64,000 nt of DNA from assembly GCA_965153455.1 (NCBI GenBank), contig OZ234498.1, positions 5,270,001 through 5,334,000 on the forward strand, read 5' to 3'. Below are positions 13,701-25,276 of the stretch, one piece after another (within the stretch, counting starts at the first letter, position 1; the number at the start of each line of letters is the position of its first letter). The DNA comes from Sphagnum compactum. Taxonomy: Eukaryota > Bryophyta > Sphagnopsida > Sphagnales. The position numbers were made by a program, and so were the translations under genes. The notes under the pieces are model-generated. The model was not told the origin of the DNA, did no database searches, and saw only the letters and a list, made by a program, of their open reading frames with translations.

Positions 13701-14155
13701 AAACTATAATTTTTGGGCCATAAGGTTATGTGTCCAACTAACATGCAACTAATGGTGTACAAAGTGGACACATGTTATAAAAATAATGGCCTATACTAAT
13801 ATATACTAGTATGATGTTGGGTGGTTATTAGGATCCGTAGCCATAGTTCACATTTTTTTTGAAGATTTTAAGTAATTGGTCATCAAATTGCCAATTCATT
13901 TTTTATTTTTTCATGGAAACCATTGGTTCTTTTAAGGTTTTGAAATAATTAGGACTAAAGGTTCTTTGATTCTAGTTTTTTTTCAAAGAACTAGAAGTAA
14001 CGATTCTTTATAAATTCAAATAAATAATAGAAAATTAGTTTAAATAAATGCACTTGGTCCTAGCAAAAATTAAAATGCACATGAATTTGAATTGCTAATC
14101 ATAGCCTTGAACATTGATTAAATATTTCTTCTAATATCAATTATCATTCCCAGTT
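10741..14155. other. AT-rich intergenic stretch with minor repeats
   Basis: No gene is recognised. Inside are one copy of the AGCCAAA inverted-repeat end (11761-11812), a MITE-terminus-like string GAGAGCATCTCCACCAGC at about 11974, and a cluster of nested AAGCTT-rich short palindromes at about 12206-12303. From 12400 the sequence becomes strongly AT-rich. Confidence 0.5.
11761..11812 (+). repeat. inverted-repeat element end, partial copy
   Basis: AATTTTTTGATGTAGCCAAA then GTGGCAATCATCC matches the dispersed element end described at 25211-25276. It is cut short before the AGCCAAATTTGGCT palindrome is complete. CAGTGTTTTT lies about 25 bp upstream and may be the element terminus. Confidence 0.65.
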
Positions 14156-14250
14156 CACTAGAAGAAAAATTGTCATTTGCAATTGAAAAGCAATTGCAAA
14201 TGACATTGTTAAATTGCAAAACTTGGTTACAAATGACATTTTTCTTCTAT
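14156..14250 (+). mobile_element. CACTA-ended foldback mini-element
   Basis: The element starts with CACTAGAAGAAAAATTGTC. TGTCATTTGCAATTG (14171-14185) and CAATTGCAAATGACA (14191-14205) are perfect 15-bp inverted repeats around a 5-base loop. An outer arm, CAAATGACATTTTTCTTCT (14230-14248), is the reverse complement of 14160-14179 with one indel. A 5' CACTA and AGAAGAAA-rich inverted ends are typical of CACTA (CMC) transposon derivatives. The expected 3' TAGTG is not intact. A second CACTAGAAGAAA occurs at 14373. Confidence 0.55.
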
Positions 14251-15324
14251 GATTTGTGTTCCTCATGGTCACTTTAATGGTGATGATTATCAAAACATGC
14301 AAGTCAATGGAAGATTAAAATTTTATAACTAGTATTTAGACTTTGAAACTACCATGATCATGCATATGAACTCACTAGAAGAAACCTTGTTTTTGTAATC
14401 AATAAATTTTTTATTACATGTGACTAGTTGTTACATGTATCCACAATCCTTTTTGAAATTACATTTGATTCTTGACATATAATTTTGTCACTAAATTGTG
14501 ACTAGGTGTTTTCACATTCTTCCAAATGGACTATTATTATTTGCACCTATAGAATAAAAAATTACATCACATTAATCACAACCAAAATTAATTTTTGCTA
14601 AGAACTATGATGTGAACCTAGAGCCTTAAAGGTATAGTAAGATTTACTAGTGGTATACTAAGGGTATATAAACCTAATGGTACATTAGATTTCCTTTATT
14701 TTAAAGATACATTGAGGATCTAATTACCTATAAGTTAGACATACCTATTAAAAATATATTATTCATAATTATGCCATGTGGCAACATTTTAGAGGTCACC
14801 AAAATAGTTGCATTATAATCAAATATGTTCACATAAACCATATGTATATGGTATAATCAAAGGATGATACCATATAGATTGACCACAAAGTTCATTAAAA
14901 GTTGATGATGTCAACACTAATGTTGTTTGCAACCAATGGTTGCATGTGATTGTCAGACATAATTAATTAGATAATAGTTATAAATGTTGCTAACAATTAA
15001 ACATTATTCACTAACGCCACTCACAAATTTTCAATTTTTCTTAATGCATTTAACTAATTTAAAACATAACATAAGGTGGACTCATGGTGTTTTTTGAAGC
15101 ACAATATATAGGATAGTGGTCCCAAAACATTAGGTACAAATTGGTTTCTTTTATTTTGAACATTTTGTGGTAGAAGATTCCAAAACAAACATTTATATTA
15201 AATATAGATGTATCATGGATGAATAGCTTTTCAAAATACTTTTTGTTCTATGTTTTTAAACATTTCATTTCACCTTTTTCTTGTTTGCCAAATTTGTCAA
15301 ATTTCAAATATCATAATGTTGTGA

Positions 15325-15356
15325 CCTTAGCCTTGGGTCCGTGACCAAGGCTAAGG
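15325..15356. repeat. perfect 12-bp hairpin, GC-rich
   Basis: CCTTAGCCTTGG (15325-15336) and CCAAGGCTAAGG (15345-15356) are exact reverse complements around an 8-base loop, in an otherwise AT-rich stretch with no gene nearby. It could be a transposon fragment or a structured transcript element. Confidence 0.7.
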
Positions 15357-17190
15357 CATGAAATGGGGAATGGACTAGGTGAACGTTTCAAGACTCAAAC
15401 ATTCTCACAAGTTTGGATATTGAGCCCCAACATTCTTAAGTGGTTTTTCCTCATTTTGAGAGTTGGAGTCTCATAATTATGGAAAAAAAAAGGTCAATAG
15501 TGAAAATGGCACTTTGGAACTAGACCATTAAAACCCAAGAAACAAGGGTCAAATAAACTTCAAATTGAACATGTGAAATGGTGTCACAAAGATGTCATCA
15601 AAGGCTACAACTTGTTTTTTGAAAGCTTTTTATTCAAGGTTATATATGTAGGACTTATGAGACCACAAAGTTGTGAGATACATAACTTAATAAAGTCATA
15701 AGTTTTGAAATTCTATCCTAAGAATCCCAAGACTTTTTTTGCCACTGTGATGCATCAATCATTGTTAATCATATAGTATACTATGGGGAGGAAAATGGTG
15801 ATCTCCTCCCAAGTTTAGGTTGTGGTGTGTTTTGTGAACTAGGTTGCCCATGGCTTGTCCATGCACTATTTTAGGGGTTTAATATGCACTAGTTATTATC
15901 TTTCTTGGTTTGTGTAGATTGATTTCACCCTAGACTTTTACTTGTGAGTTTGTTGTAGTTCTATTTCAAACTTCTCAACTCCCACATCTTTGTTGAGAAC
16001 TATGGAGTGTGCTTTGGATTTGCATTCCCTTGCAAAATTGAACATCAACATGGTTTTCTACCCCTAATAGCATTTGACAAACTTACAGGTGCATCAGATA
16101 ACCCATATTAAAGTGGTCATGTACATCAATTCTTCAAGTTGACTTAAATTGTAAATATGAATAAATTTTCAACACTTTTGAATACATAAATGTAGATTTG
16201 ACCCATATTAACATTATAGATGGACAAAGACACGAAATTTGAGTTTGGTCATCTTTTACCAAAACTTGGCAAAATAGTCATAAATGTTATTTTATGATAA
16301 GTTTACATTTCCATATTTGTGCCCATCAAGTTTGTTCAACATTAAAAATCATGAAATTAACATTGTAGTAATAGTGTAAGCTATTGAAGCTAAAATGGGG
16401 AAAGGTAATTAGTTATAGAAGTAGCCTTGGAAACAATTTAACATTGTTTGGGCAAACATTATGATTATGTCATTCATAAACACAAGCAAGGGAGGTAGAG
16501 AAATGTGTTCAACAATTTTGACCTCCATAGCATTGTCATGGCTTGCAATAGCTTACATGTACACAAGCAAAGTTTCACAACTAGCAAATAACACGTGTTT
16601 AAGTCATTGCCTAGTTGAGCTAAGTAGTCGCAAAACTTTAGAGTTAAAGTGAAGCATTAAAAAAAACTTACAAGATACATGCTTGTACATGCTTGTTCTC
16701 TTTTGATTTACTTTGGCTAGAGGTGACATTTAATAGTTACCTTGAAATTGTTATTGGGGGTATTAATGATGTAATGACCATAAATCTAGCTTTAAGGTTT
16801 GAATTTGTTTTAGGAGGGAAGATTTTCAATGATTTTTTCTCCCATTATGTTTTTGATAACAACATTGGAGAGATGAAAGCTTGGGTAGAACTTCATAAGA
16901 TGTATGTGAATTATGGAATGAACAAGAAGAGAAAATTGGGATTTATGTTTTGCACATATATTATGACTATGTACATGTATAATTAATTTATAGAAAAATA
17001 TAGAATTCAAGTTGTTTTTGTAGTTTGTATTAGTTCAAAGAATGTATTTATTAGAAACACAATTTAATTTGGTATTATTTTCAAAATAAAAATAAGTACT
17101 TACCATTTAGGCAACCATCCTCAAAATGAATTTAGTAATAAAATCCTAATTTTTGTATGTTTGGTTGTTGATTAGAATTTGAATGAGGTA
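15357..17190. other. intergenic stretch upstream of the gypsy pol remnant
   Basis: No recognisable gene. A plus-strand frame at 16693-16986 is open for 97 residues and could be decayed upstream sequence of the gypsy element that follows, but no gag or protease motif is visible. Confidence 0.4.
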
Positions 17191-17199
17191 GCTACCATT

Positions 17200-18690
17200 C
17201 AATTGACCACCAACTTACCAAAATGTAATGAATAGGGTCTTCAAGGAATACTTATACAAGTTCATGAAGATCTTTCTAGATGATTTGCTACATACAATGA
17301 TGTGGATAATCATATGTCAAAATTGAAGTTGTGTTTTGGAAAATGCAAAGATATGGAATTAGTTTAAACCCACAAAAATGCATTTTCATGGCTTCTTCTA
17401 GGATGATTCTAAGGTTAATAGTTTCCAAAGAACGGAAACTACTAGATCCCAAGAAAATACAAGCCATAATAAACATGTTTATATTTACAAATCCACAACA
17501 AATATAAGTGTTTAATGGTATGGCACAATTCTATCACTACTTCATTATGGCCTTGATCACTAAATTCATAAAGAAGACATAACCTTTTATATGGACCACA
17601 AAATTTTAGTAAGTATGGGAGCTAATTTAAGCAAAAATACTAGAAGCACCAATTTTGATATCTCAAAATTGGTAGGTAGAGTTGGAATGAACCCATGTTG
17701 TGCAACTACATTATTTAAGCTACCAAATCCCACAAAACCTACAAGGGTATTGGACCAAATAGTGAACACCACTTTTTTCATGTACAACCGATTTGGCTAA
17801 AGGAGGTGAGGGAATAGTTAAAAGATTGAACAAATATTAAATGCAATGATGCTACCACATAAACAAAGGTTGGCAAGAAAGGTAAAACCTTTCACCATGA
17901 AGGATGGTGTGTTTTATAAATTTGGGTGCGACAACAAGATTAAACAATGCCTAATTTTAGAAGAAGTCCTAGTAATTTTCAAAGAAGTACATGAAAGAAC
18001 AATAGGATGACAATTTGTGGTGGGACATCATAATAAGGAAGGTGCTAAACATATGGTAATTGTGGTGAACTTTGTTCAAATATGTCAATAAATTTTGTAA
18101 ATCTTGTGACACTTGCCAAATAATGAGATGATTAATAAGTCAACCTTTGGCTAAACTAATGACTACACTTCTAGCATAATCATTTATGAAGTCATGACTA
18201 AAATTTCCATTAAGCCTACAAGACACTATACATGGAACATTACATATTAGTGGCCATATACAATGCTACCAAGTGGGTGGAAGCTAAGGTGTTACACATT
18301 AATATTAAAATAGTAATAACCACATTCGTGTATGAATACATCTTGACCAAGTTTGGGTGTCCTATAACTCTTGTCACGAACTAGGGAGTGCATTTCATCA
18401 ATGATGTCATATAAAACCTTAGTGATTATTTTATGTTGAATCATGTTAATCCATTATTATTCATAGGGAAATGGACATGTAAATCCAATTAGCAAAGTTA
18501 TTGGTAGACTATTGACAAAGTTGATCAATGAAAATAAAACAAATTGGGATGAACATTGATCCACAATCTTGTTTTCTTGCAGAGTTCAACATACAAAGTT
18601 GCTATAAAGTACACCCCTTATCAAATAATCTACATGTTTTATAATCCTACAATGGGGACCACAAAAATGTTAACCCAATATGGACACATA
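17200..18690 (+). pseudogene. decayed Ty3/gypsy pol (RT and integrase)
   Basis: Translating across frames gives a degenerate Ty3/gypsy polyprotein. About 17230-17300 reads NRVFKEYLYKFMKIFLDDLL, the reverse-transcriptase YLDD region with Phe in place of Tyr. About 17340-17530 gives NPQKCIFMASSR, then PKKIQAIINMFIFTNPQQI and FNGMAQFYHYF, the conserved region after the RT active site. The RNase H part is missing or unrecognisable. About 17885-18010 gives FTMKDGVFYKFG and an EVLVIFKEVHE block, the integrase zinc-binding region, followed near 18100 by SCDTCQIM. About 18260-18690 gives ATKWVEAK, FGCPITLVTN and VAIKYTPYQIIY from the integrase core; the Asp of the usual LVTD is Asn. Many stops and frameshifts show it is dead. 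I found no LTRs round it. Confidence 0.8.
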
Positions 18691-18718
18691 CTAAATTAAC
18701 ATGTTTGTGGTCCCCATT
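18651..18718. repeat. 23-bp-arm hairpin at the end of the pol remnant
   Basis: AATGGGGACCACAAAAATGT plus TAA (18651-18673) pairs with 18696-18718 with one mismatch, leaving a 22-base loop. The arms end in GGGGACCACA and TGTGGTCCCC. It directly follows the integrase-like sequence, so it may mark a nested insertion or local inversion. Confidence 0.75.
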
Positions 18719-21700
18719 ACAAAATTATAGATCTTTAAAAATTATAGAGTGAAAAACTACATGCACATGATATTGCAAGGATTAATCAATCAAACATAAC
18801 ATTATGGAATCAATAATGCATACTAAAACATAGTTTTAATAAATTTGATGATTATGTACTGCGGTTTCCTAAGGGAAGTAAAACACATTTTAAAAAAGTC
18901 ATTATTAAGGGGTGAAAACACATTACATTCTCCCTAAAATGTTGTCATAAGGTAGTTTTTGCAAGATTTTGGGATTTATAATTGGCCATGTGATTAAATC
19001 TAATTGATTAAAATAATACACGACTCAACATTGTACTGTTATATATAATATAATCACATTGTACGAATTTAATGAATAGTTTTTTTATAACCATAATATA
19101 ATGGACTTTCAAAAGAATATCCAAAAATATGTAACAGTCCATAATCAATGGGTTTGGATTCCATGCACCTTCATATAAAAATTTTTAGTGAGTAAAGGAC
19201 TCAAACCCCTCTAGTGTAAAAGCCCTTAAGGCAGACAATTTTTAAAATACAAATATCATGTAGCCAATGAGAAGGCTCATGATGCACTTAGGGGGACCCA
19301 CTTTTTTACTTTTGGGTTTCTTTTTAGGCATTGGGGGGGGGGGGGGGGAGGAGAGGGGTTTTTTTTTTGTTTTTTTTAATGTTCCCAAATGATTTCCCAT
19401 GGTCCCAATAGCTCCACACTTTCATCCAATATGCTTTGAATTTAGTGTTTTTTTAATTAATTTTGGAAATTGATAGCAACTAGCATTTATTAATTACGGA
19501 ACATGCCATGGAAATGACATTTACATTTACTTATAAAAAAAATGTGCCACACAAACAAATGGACATAGATTTTGTCTATGAAAGCTAGTCCATATTTTAA
19601 ACTTACCCCACTAGGGTACAGATTAGGCAGGCATGCATAGGTTGAGAAGCTATTTCCCATTCCAATTAGGGTTAACCTATGTAAGAACCAAGAGGGTACT
19701 TAAGTACTTAGAGGTTTTTTCCCTTGTGAGTGCCATATTAGGAAATGAATTTTACTTTATTCCAATGCACATTACTCTAAACTACCCATGGAATGATTGC
19801 TTACATTTAATTTCTAAAGATGATTTAATTTTGATTATAATGGTGCATTCACACTTGATGTTAAGGAATTGTTAAATGAAAATCTAGTTGGCATCCTAGG
19901 TGGCACCCAATGTTAAATGGGTGGTAGTTTGATGTTAAGTGAATGGTAGCTTAACACAAATGTTCATGGTGTCCAGGTGACTAGCATGGTGTTAGGGGAC
20001 TAAACACTAAAGTCTCTAACACTAGGTGTGAATGCGCCTTGATAACTCAAGGGCAAATTTAGTGATCATGCTACCTGCTGCAAAGTGGTATTGACAAAGA
20101 CATGTTTTAAGCTAGGGTAGATCGGTTGGTGACCAAAAACTTAAGCACTTGGGGCAGGCTAGATTTAAGGGGAAGGTTCCGTTGTTTTAGGTGTCCAAAC
20201 AAAACTTGAACCCTTCCTCTTGGCGCATTTGACACAATAACAATCATTAAAAACAAATTAGAATTGAAAAAGTTATGGTCCCCAAAGTAAAGAAGGATCA
20301 TTGAACACCACAACGCTGGTTCCCAAACACCCAAGAAATTGCTTGTATGTTGCTATAGAGTTGAAAGATGATTTGTAGAACTTTAGGTGGTGTTCCTATA
20401 ACAATCTAAATAGTTTAAAATGAATATAAAATAAGAAAGTTATGAGGTTTGAAAAGAGGAATGGTCCAATGAGAGAAAAATAAAAATAAAAATGCATTTT
20501 GTAGGTTGGAAAGCTTATCTTGGTCACTAATTGTGGATTCTCACAAGATGATTCAAAAATAATTAATCTCCAAGTCAAAAGCAAATTAGGGTTTAAAGAG
20601 GGCGTTTGATCAACGATGATCCCTTTGTAGGCAGAAATTTGGAAAATATCCCAATACACACCCAACCACCCAATGAAAAAATGATTGCTTGGAGCTCCCA
20701 ATATGCAAGTATTCAACCATCCTCAATAATAATTAGTGTTTGATTTAAATATAAATAATTTGAATGGTGAATTCCAAAATTGACCGTCAATAAACCCACT
20801 AAAACCTCTCATCCTTCCATCTTTTGCCTTTAAAGATCTATTAAAACCTGACATTATGTTTCTAACTCCAATGCAACGGAAATTTTGGAGTCAACAAAAG
20901 ATCAATTCATACTTATGGGCATTTACCCCAAACTCAAATTCACACCAAACAACCAGTTTGAACACCAAAAATCCCTGAATCTAAACATGAATCATTTCAA
21001 AACACCAAAATTAGAGGGTTTATTTGGGCATTCTCGATACCTTCTGTAGCCTCGCGCCACTATTCAACTTCCTCCTTGCACCATTATTCACCACACAGAA
21101 AATGAAACAAAACATAACATTAATCCGTAATCTTTCGCTCCTTCTTAAAAACATAATTATTGTCAACATAAAACTTCTTCATCAAAACATGTTGTTGTGC
21201 ATGATAATACGATAAGATAGGAGGTAATTTTCGGCGCCAAGATAACAACAATGAACACCATTTTCACACAAAAACCCTAAATTTGTATTTCTTTGCCACA
21301 ATTGTATTACCTGAACAACTTCGGCACTACTATATTGAATAATTAATATAATTTTAAATTTTTGATTTATCACTTGAGCTTTTGATTTTGAAAATTTCAG
21401 CATATAAAAAAATGCAATAAAATCATTAACTATCTCATAATATTTTTATTTTTATTTTCTTAGACTAGTCACAATTTATGTTATTTTGTTGGACAAGGCA
21501 TGGGTTCAAGTATGGCTGCTTTTATTACATTTTGATTGAATTTATTTTTAAAAATGACATAAAGTACTAATTGTTTTTCTAAAATTTTCAACAAAATGAA
21601 AATGATATAATTTGTGCCAAAATTGCCCAAGTACTATGGTATCTAAACACCAGTATGGAAAAAAAAAAAAAAAAAATCCTATAAAAAAAAAGTCAAAGAT

Positions 21701-21835
21701 GGGAACCTGTCCATAAAAAATACAAGGCAAAAGGAAACACAAGTAGACACAAGTCAAAGAAAAAACAAAAGCAAACAATTAACAAAAATCAAGTAATGAC
21801 TCTATGCAAAGAGGACTCATGATTACGAAATGACA
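18719..21835. other. AT-rich intergenic stretch with a poly-G tract and one MITE
   Basis: No gene is recognised. It holds a 16-base G run (19333-19348), a MITE-like element (19842-20038) and a poly-A run at about 21658-21677. Several short frames are open but show no similarity or splice structure. Confidence 0.5.
19842..20038. mobile_element. MITE-like element with about 23-bp terminal inverted repeats
   Basis: GGTGCATTCACACTTGATGT plus TAAG at 19842-19865 is inverted as CTAACACTAGGTGTGAATGC plus GCC at 20016-20038, with a few mismatches. The interior holds further GTTAAG and CTTAAC motifs in both orientations. The size (about 197 bp), lack of coding and inverted ends fit a miniature DNA transposon. 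A clear target-site duplication was not found, so the superfamily is open. Confidence 0.6.
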
Positions 21836-22050
21836 ATCAACGATAGCAAAAAAAAACCTAAGATGAAAGAGGTGTCATTTATCACAAATCAACGATAACA
21901 AACAAAACTTAAAACAAAAGAAATGTCATTTGTCACAAATCAAAGATAAGAAAAAAAAACCTAAAACAAAAAAGATGTCATCTACCACAAATCAACGATA
22001 ACCAAAAAAAAAAAAAAAAAACATAAGACAAAAGAGCTGTGCCACAAATC
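21836..22050 (+). repeat. tandem repeat, about 52-bp unit, four copies
   Basis: Units begin with ATCAACGATA or a variant near 21836, 21888, 21939 and 21991. Each continues with an A-rich run, then CCTAAAACAAAAGAGATGTC-like sequence and CACAA. Copies differ mainly in A-run length and scattered substitutions. Confidence 0.85.
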
Positions 22051-22364
22051 TACTTGTGCACTAAGTATGATGTGTGAAAGAGAGATGAGGAACCCCAACC
22101 AAGTGCAACAGCCCACTGAAAAATCACTATGGCTTGGTGGGGGAAATGGAGCTATGGGTGTGTGTGATCATAATGAGCAGGGGAACAATCCAAGAAAGAT
22201 GATTTTATTATTTGATTCACCATAAAGACAGTCAGTCACACATATACACAGTGAAATGAAATTTCCACTGGTATCATAACTGGATCTAGCTAGGACTGCC
22301 AGAACAAAAGTTACACCGTCCGTCTGTCAGTTGGTGAGAGTTGTGATTCTGGACAGGCTGTGCA

Positions 22365-22466
22365 GTGCGGAGATAACGAGACGCTATCTCCCTCCCCCAA
22401 TCGAGATCTGTCCAGCACTTGTTTCGCTTGTCTTCTTGCACATGTTTTTCACTCCTGCATGGTTCT
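22365..22466 (+). repeat. C-tract repeat family, copy 1
   Basis: This copy reads GAGACGCTATCTCCCTCCCC, then CAATCGAG, then CTTGTCTTCTTGCACATGTT and TGCATGGTTCT. It matches the copy at 23026-23137 in order and orientation but has a shorter C tract. GAGATA and TATCTC flank its start as a small inverted repeat. Confidence 0.7.
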
Positions 22467-22998
22467 GAATAAAATCGAACTGTGCACTTTTTAATATTCT
22501 ACATGTCTGCAGGAACTATGTTCCTGTTTTTCATTCCCAATGCTTTGCACATATGTTCTGTGGTCATGCACCAGGTTCCAAACCAGACCCATTTTTTCTT
22601 AATAGAGATTAAGAATGGACTAAGTAACCGGCGAGAGCAGGGATTAAAGGGGTGACTCAATGGATGGGATTCCACTCGCTCATAACTGACGACTATGTCA
22701 ACCTTTGGGATGAATACCGTTCTCACTGTCGACGCAACCCATCTGCACCCCTCTGGCCGACCCAGTCACAAAGTGGATATGGGTTCTAACCTGTAACCTG
22801 TGACCTCTTCGCCAATGGGGTTGATCCCATGTCACCTATTTCTACTGAGGAACCTGCTCTCCAACCAGATTTTAGCATTGAGCACAAGGCTTTTTTTTGT
22901 TCTTTGGTATTTGTCGAATACCAACAGTCAATAAATGAACCCTGTCCGCAGAACCACACGGTTCTCCACCGAAGGGCTTCCCTGTCAGGCCCAGAAAG

Positions 22999-23039
22999 GT
23001 ATTTAGCGTCTCACGCTTGGCAGGCGAGACGCTAAATAC
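22999..23039. repeat. perfect 14-bp hairpin (TTTAGCGTCTC)
   Basis: GTATTTAGCGTCTC (22999-23012) and GAGACGCTAAATAC (23026-23039) are exact reverse complements around the 13-base loop ACGCTTGGCAGGC. The right arm is also the start of the C-tract repeat, so the hairpin probably marks a junction between two oppositely oriented copies. Confidence 0.85.
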
Positions 23040-23137
23040 TCCCCCCATCTCCCCCCCCCCCCCCCCCCAATCGAGCTCTATCTGGCGCCTGTTTTTCTTG
23101 TCTCCTTGCACATGTTTTTCCGGCACCTGCATGGTTC
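23026..23137 (+). repeat. C-tract repeat family, copy 2
   Basis: GAGACGCTAAATAC is followed by a C-rich run including 18 consecutive C (23051-23068), then AATCGAGCTC, GGCGCC, and CTTGTCTCCTTGCACATGTT with TGCATGGTTCT at the end. It is related to 22365-22466 and, in reverse, to 23400-23454. Confidence 0.75.
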
Positions 23138-23214
23138 TACATGTTCGTTTTATTCTGCAAAAGAGCTCATTAATGTTCTTTTTATTTATTTAATAATTTT
23201 GGTTCTGCAAGGAG

Positions 23215-23260
23215 AAAACACCGGGATTCGAAATCCGGACCTTCCAGGTGTGGAACATGC
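23215..23260 (+). repeat. tRNA B-box-like string inside a repeat
   Basis: GGGATTCGAAATCCGG at about 23222-23237 resembles a pol III B box. No acceptor stem or anticodon arm can be folded around it, so it is not a tRNA gene. It may belong to a SINE or an LTR fragment. Confidence 0.35.
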
Positions 23261-23399
23261 TACCAACCACTGGCACAGATTCAGGCAAACAAAGAGATGG
23301 ATTTTTTTTTCTATTTGAATATCTTTCACAGTCAAAAAGTGTAATCCTGTAACAGAACCACACGGTTCTCCGCAGGGCTGCACTGTCAGGCCCAGAAAT

Positions 23400-23454
23400 G
23401 GCGCCGGACAGTGCTCGATGGGGGGGGGGGGGGGGGTGTGGTATTTAGCGTCTA
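23400..23454 (-). repeat. C-tract repeat family, inverted copy 3
   Basis: GGCGCCGGACAGTGCTCGAT, then 17 consecutive G (23420-23436), then GTGGTATTTAGCGTCTAG is the reverse complement of the layout at 23027-23089. The segment before it (about 23347-23400) is a direct copy of about 22939-22997: both carry AGAACCACACGGTTCT and CTGTCAGGCCCAGAAA. Confidence 0.75.
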
Positions 23455-23460
23455 GCGGTG

Positions 23461-24770
23461 GGCAGTGCTAGCGGGTCTAGAAGTTGGAAAATTAAAGGCC
23501 AAGACTAACCAGTTCATAACAGGATTTGTCCATTTGTGTCCCAAAAAGAAAAACTGTTTTTGATCAAGTCTTCATTACTGAAATTGGAGTGCAATATAAT
23601 TGAATGTGGTGATTACAGTAGTTCCCAAAGACTATAAAAAAATTGGCAAAACAAAAAATAATTTAATTTATTCGGAAATCGTTCATGTACTACAGTATAA
23701 GTGAAGCTGTCATAGGGAAAAAGGAGAAGGCAGGGGGAGAGCTATGCTGGCAGCCACCTGTTTTTTAAACCCTGGGCCAAATGACAACCACATTGGGGAG
23801 TTACTTGGACAGAAGATGATGGATGAGATCGATTACATTGTTTCATGCATTCTAATTTTTAGGTGAATTTTTTGGGCAATACCTATGTTGGTGGTGTTGC
23901 ACTATGCAAATTAAATGCTCTTGCAGCATGGTAAAGAATGCTACATAATGTAGCACATTGGCCCACCTGGGTTTGTTGATCCCAAGACCGCTTGATTACA
24001 GGCAAGTGTTTTTTTTATCTTGACCTACTAGTCACTACCTTCCATAGTTCCTCATCCCTTGGTAACAAGATTGTAAGAAAATAAATGTCTATCCTTAATT
24101 GGAGCCTTTTTAGTTCACTTGCGTTCCTAGTGGTTGTTCTCTGTGATGGGGAACGACCATTGGAAATATAGTGACCAAAAAGGCTCTTTGAGGACAAGCC
24201 TAGATTGTGGGGGAAATGGCCATTGGAAACAATGTGAACTAAAAAGTCTCTTGGGGAACTTTATTGGATGTGGATCTTCATCCACCACAGATGGGATGTA
24301 ACTCCCAATGTGGTTGTTGATTAGCCCTAGGCAACGAACAGGGTTATATGATCACAGTAGTAAATTTACAAAAGTATGTGGGGTCTAACAAAATAGGCTT
24401 GTGCCTAGGGGTGAAAACAATGAGTTTATAGAACCAATCAAATTATTAGAATGGGGGCTTTAAATTGTTTTGAGGGGTTAACTTCAGTAAACTGACACTT
24501 GGAATAACATCATGTAGGCTTGTCATTATGTGCAAAGAACAAACCTATGACCAATGAGATTGTTCAGATAGGTGACTTGAATTGTTTTTAAAAGTTACTT
24601 TAATGAACTAGTCCTTACACATTGCTCACAAATGACATGCAAGTTGCAAAGAGCTTTTAACAAGCATTTGAAGTTTTTATACATAATTTCTTTGCATTTT
24701 ACTCAAGGTGATCCTCATATTAACAGAAAGGGTTCTGACACATTCATTACTTGTGTTGTTTGCTTTTTGT
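23461..24770. other. intergenic stretch, nothing recognised
   Basis: No gene, RNA or structured repeat stands out. Short open frames lack similarity to known proteins. Confidence 0.5.
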
Positions 24771-24774
24771 TTAT

Positions 24775-24840
24775 CAAATTTTTGATGTAGCCAAAATAGT
24801 GATCAAACCGTAGGCAGTATTTAGCCAAATTTGGCTATTC
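24775..24840 (+). repeat. inverted-repeat element end (palindrome family)
   Basis: CAAATTTTTGATGTAGCC leads, after about 28 bp, to the palindrome AGCCAAATTTGGCT at 24823-24836. It is a plus-orientation copy of the family. No matching minus-orientation end lies nearby. Confidence 0.7.
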
Positions 24841-25210
24841 AAGACATTCAAGTTCAAAATCTAACATTCTTCTGTATTTTTGGCTAACTACTTGGAACCA
24901 TGTATAGAAATATGGTGATTAAAAAAAATAAAAATCTAATTTCTGTGGATTATAAATCCCAAAAAACCTCTTCATTTTCGCGTTCTTTTAAATTTATTTT
25001 TTCTATTTGCCTAAATTTCGCCAGATTAAAAAAAGGATACAGTGACAGCTGCGAGCTATATTACTATATAATAAAAAACATCCATGATGTCAGATGCTGC
25101 AGTAATTTAGTCAAGAATGCAAAAGGGCATACATTCCCTCAGTGGGCAACAGCCTCTGGTTGGACTTTGAAGTGGACTCTTGCTTACTCACATCCAGTAT
25201 TGTTCTTTGT

Positions 25211-25276
25211 CAATTTTGGAATGTAGCTAAAGTGGCAATCATCCATATTCCGCAGTTTAGCCAAATTTGGCTATAA
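25211..25276 (+). repeat. inverted-repeat element end (palindrome family)
   Basis: CAATTTTGGAATGTAGCTAA, GTGGCAATCATCCAT and AGCCAAATTTGGCTATAAA occur in the family order. This is one of the best-preserved plus-orientation ends. The 14-bp core is a perfect palindrome. Confidence 0.8.

Noticed and set aside
21836-22050. Regularly spaced repeats that might be a CRISPR array
   Set aside because: The units are contiguous and diverged, with no unique spacers. The window is plant nuclear DNA, and the other arrays fail in the same way.
23215-23260. Possible tRNA gene (B-box-like GGGATTCGAAATCC)
   Set aside because: No cloverleaf can be folded around it and there is no A box at the right distance. 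It is repeat-derived at most.
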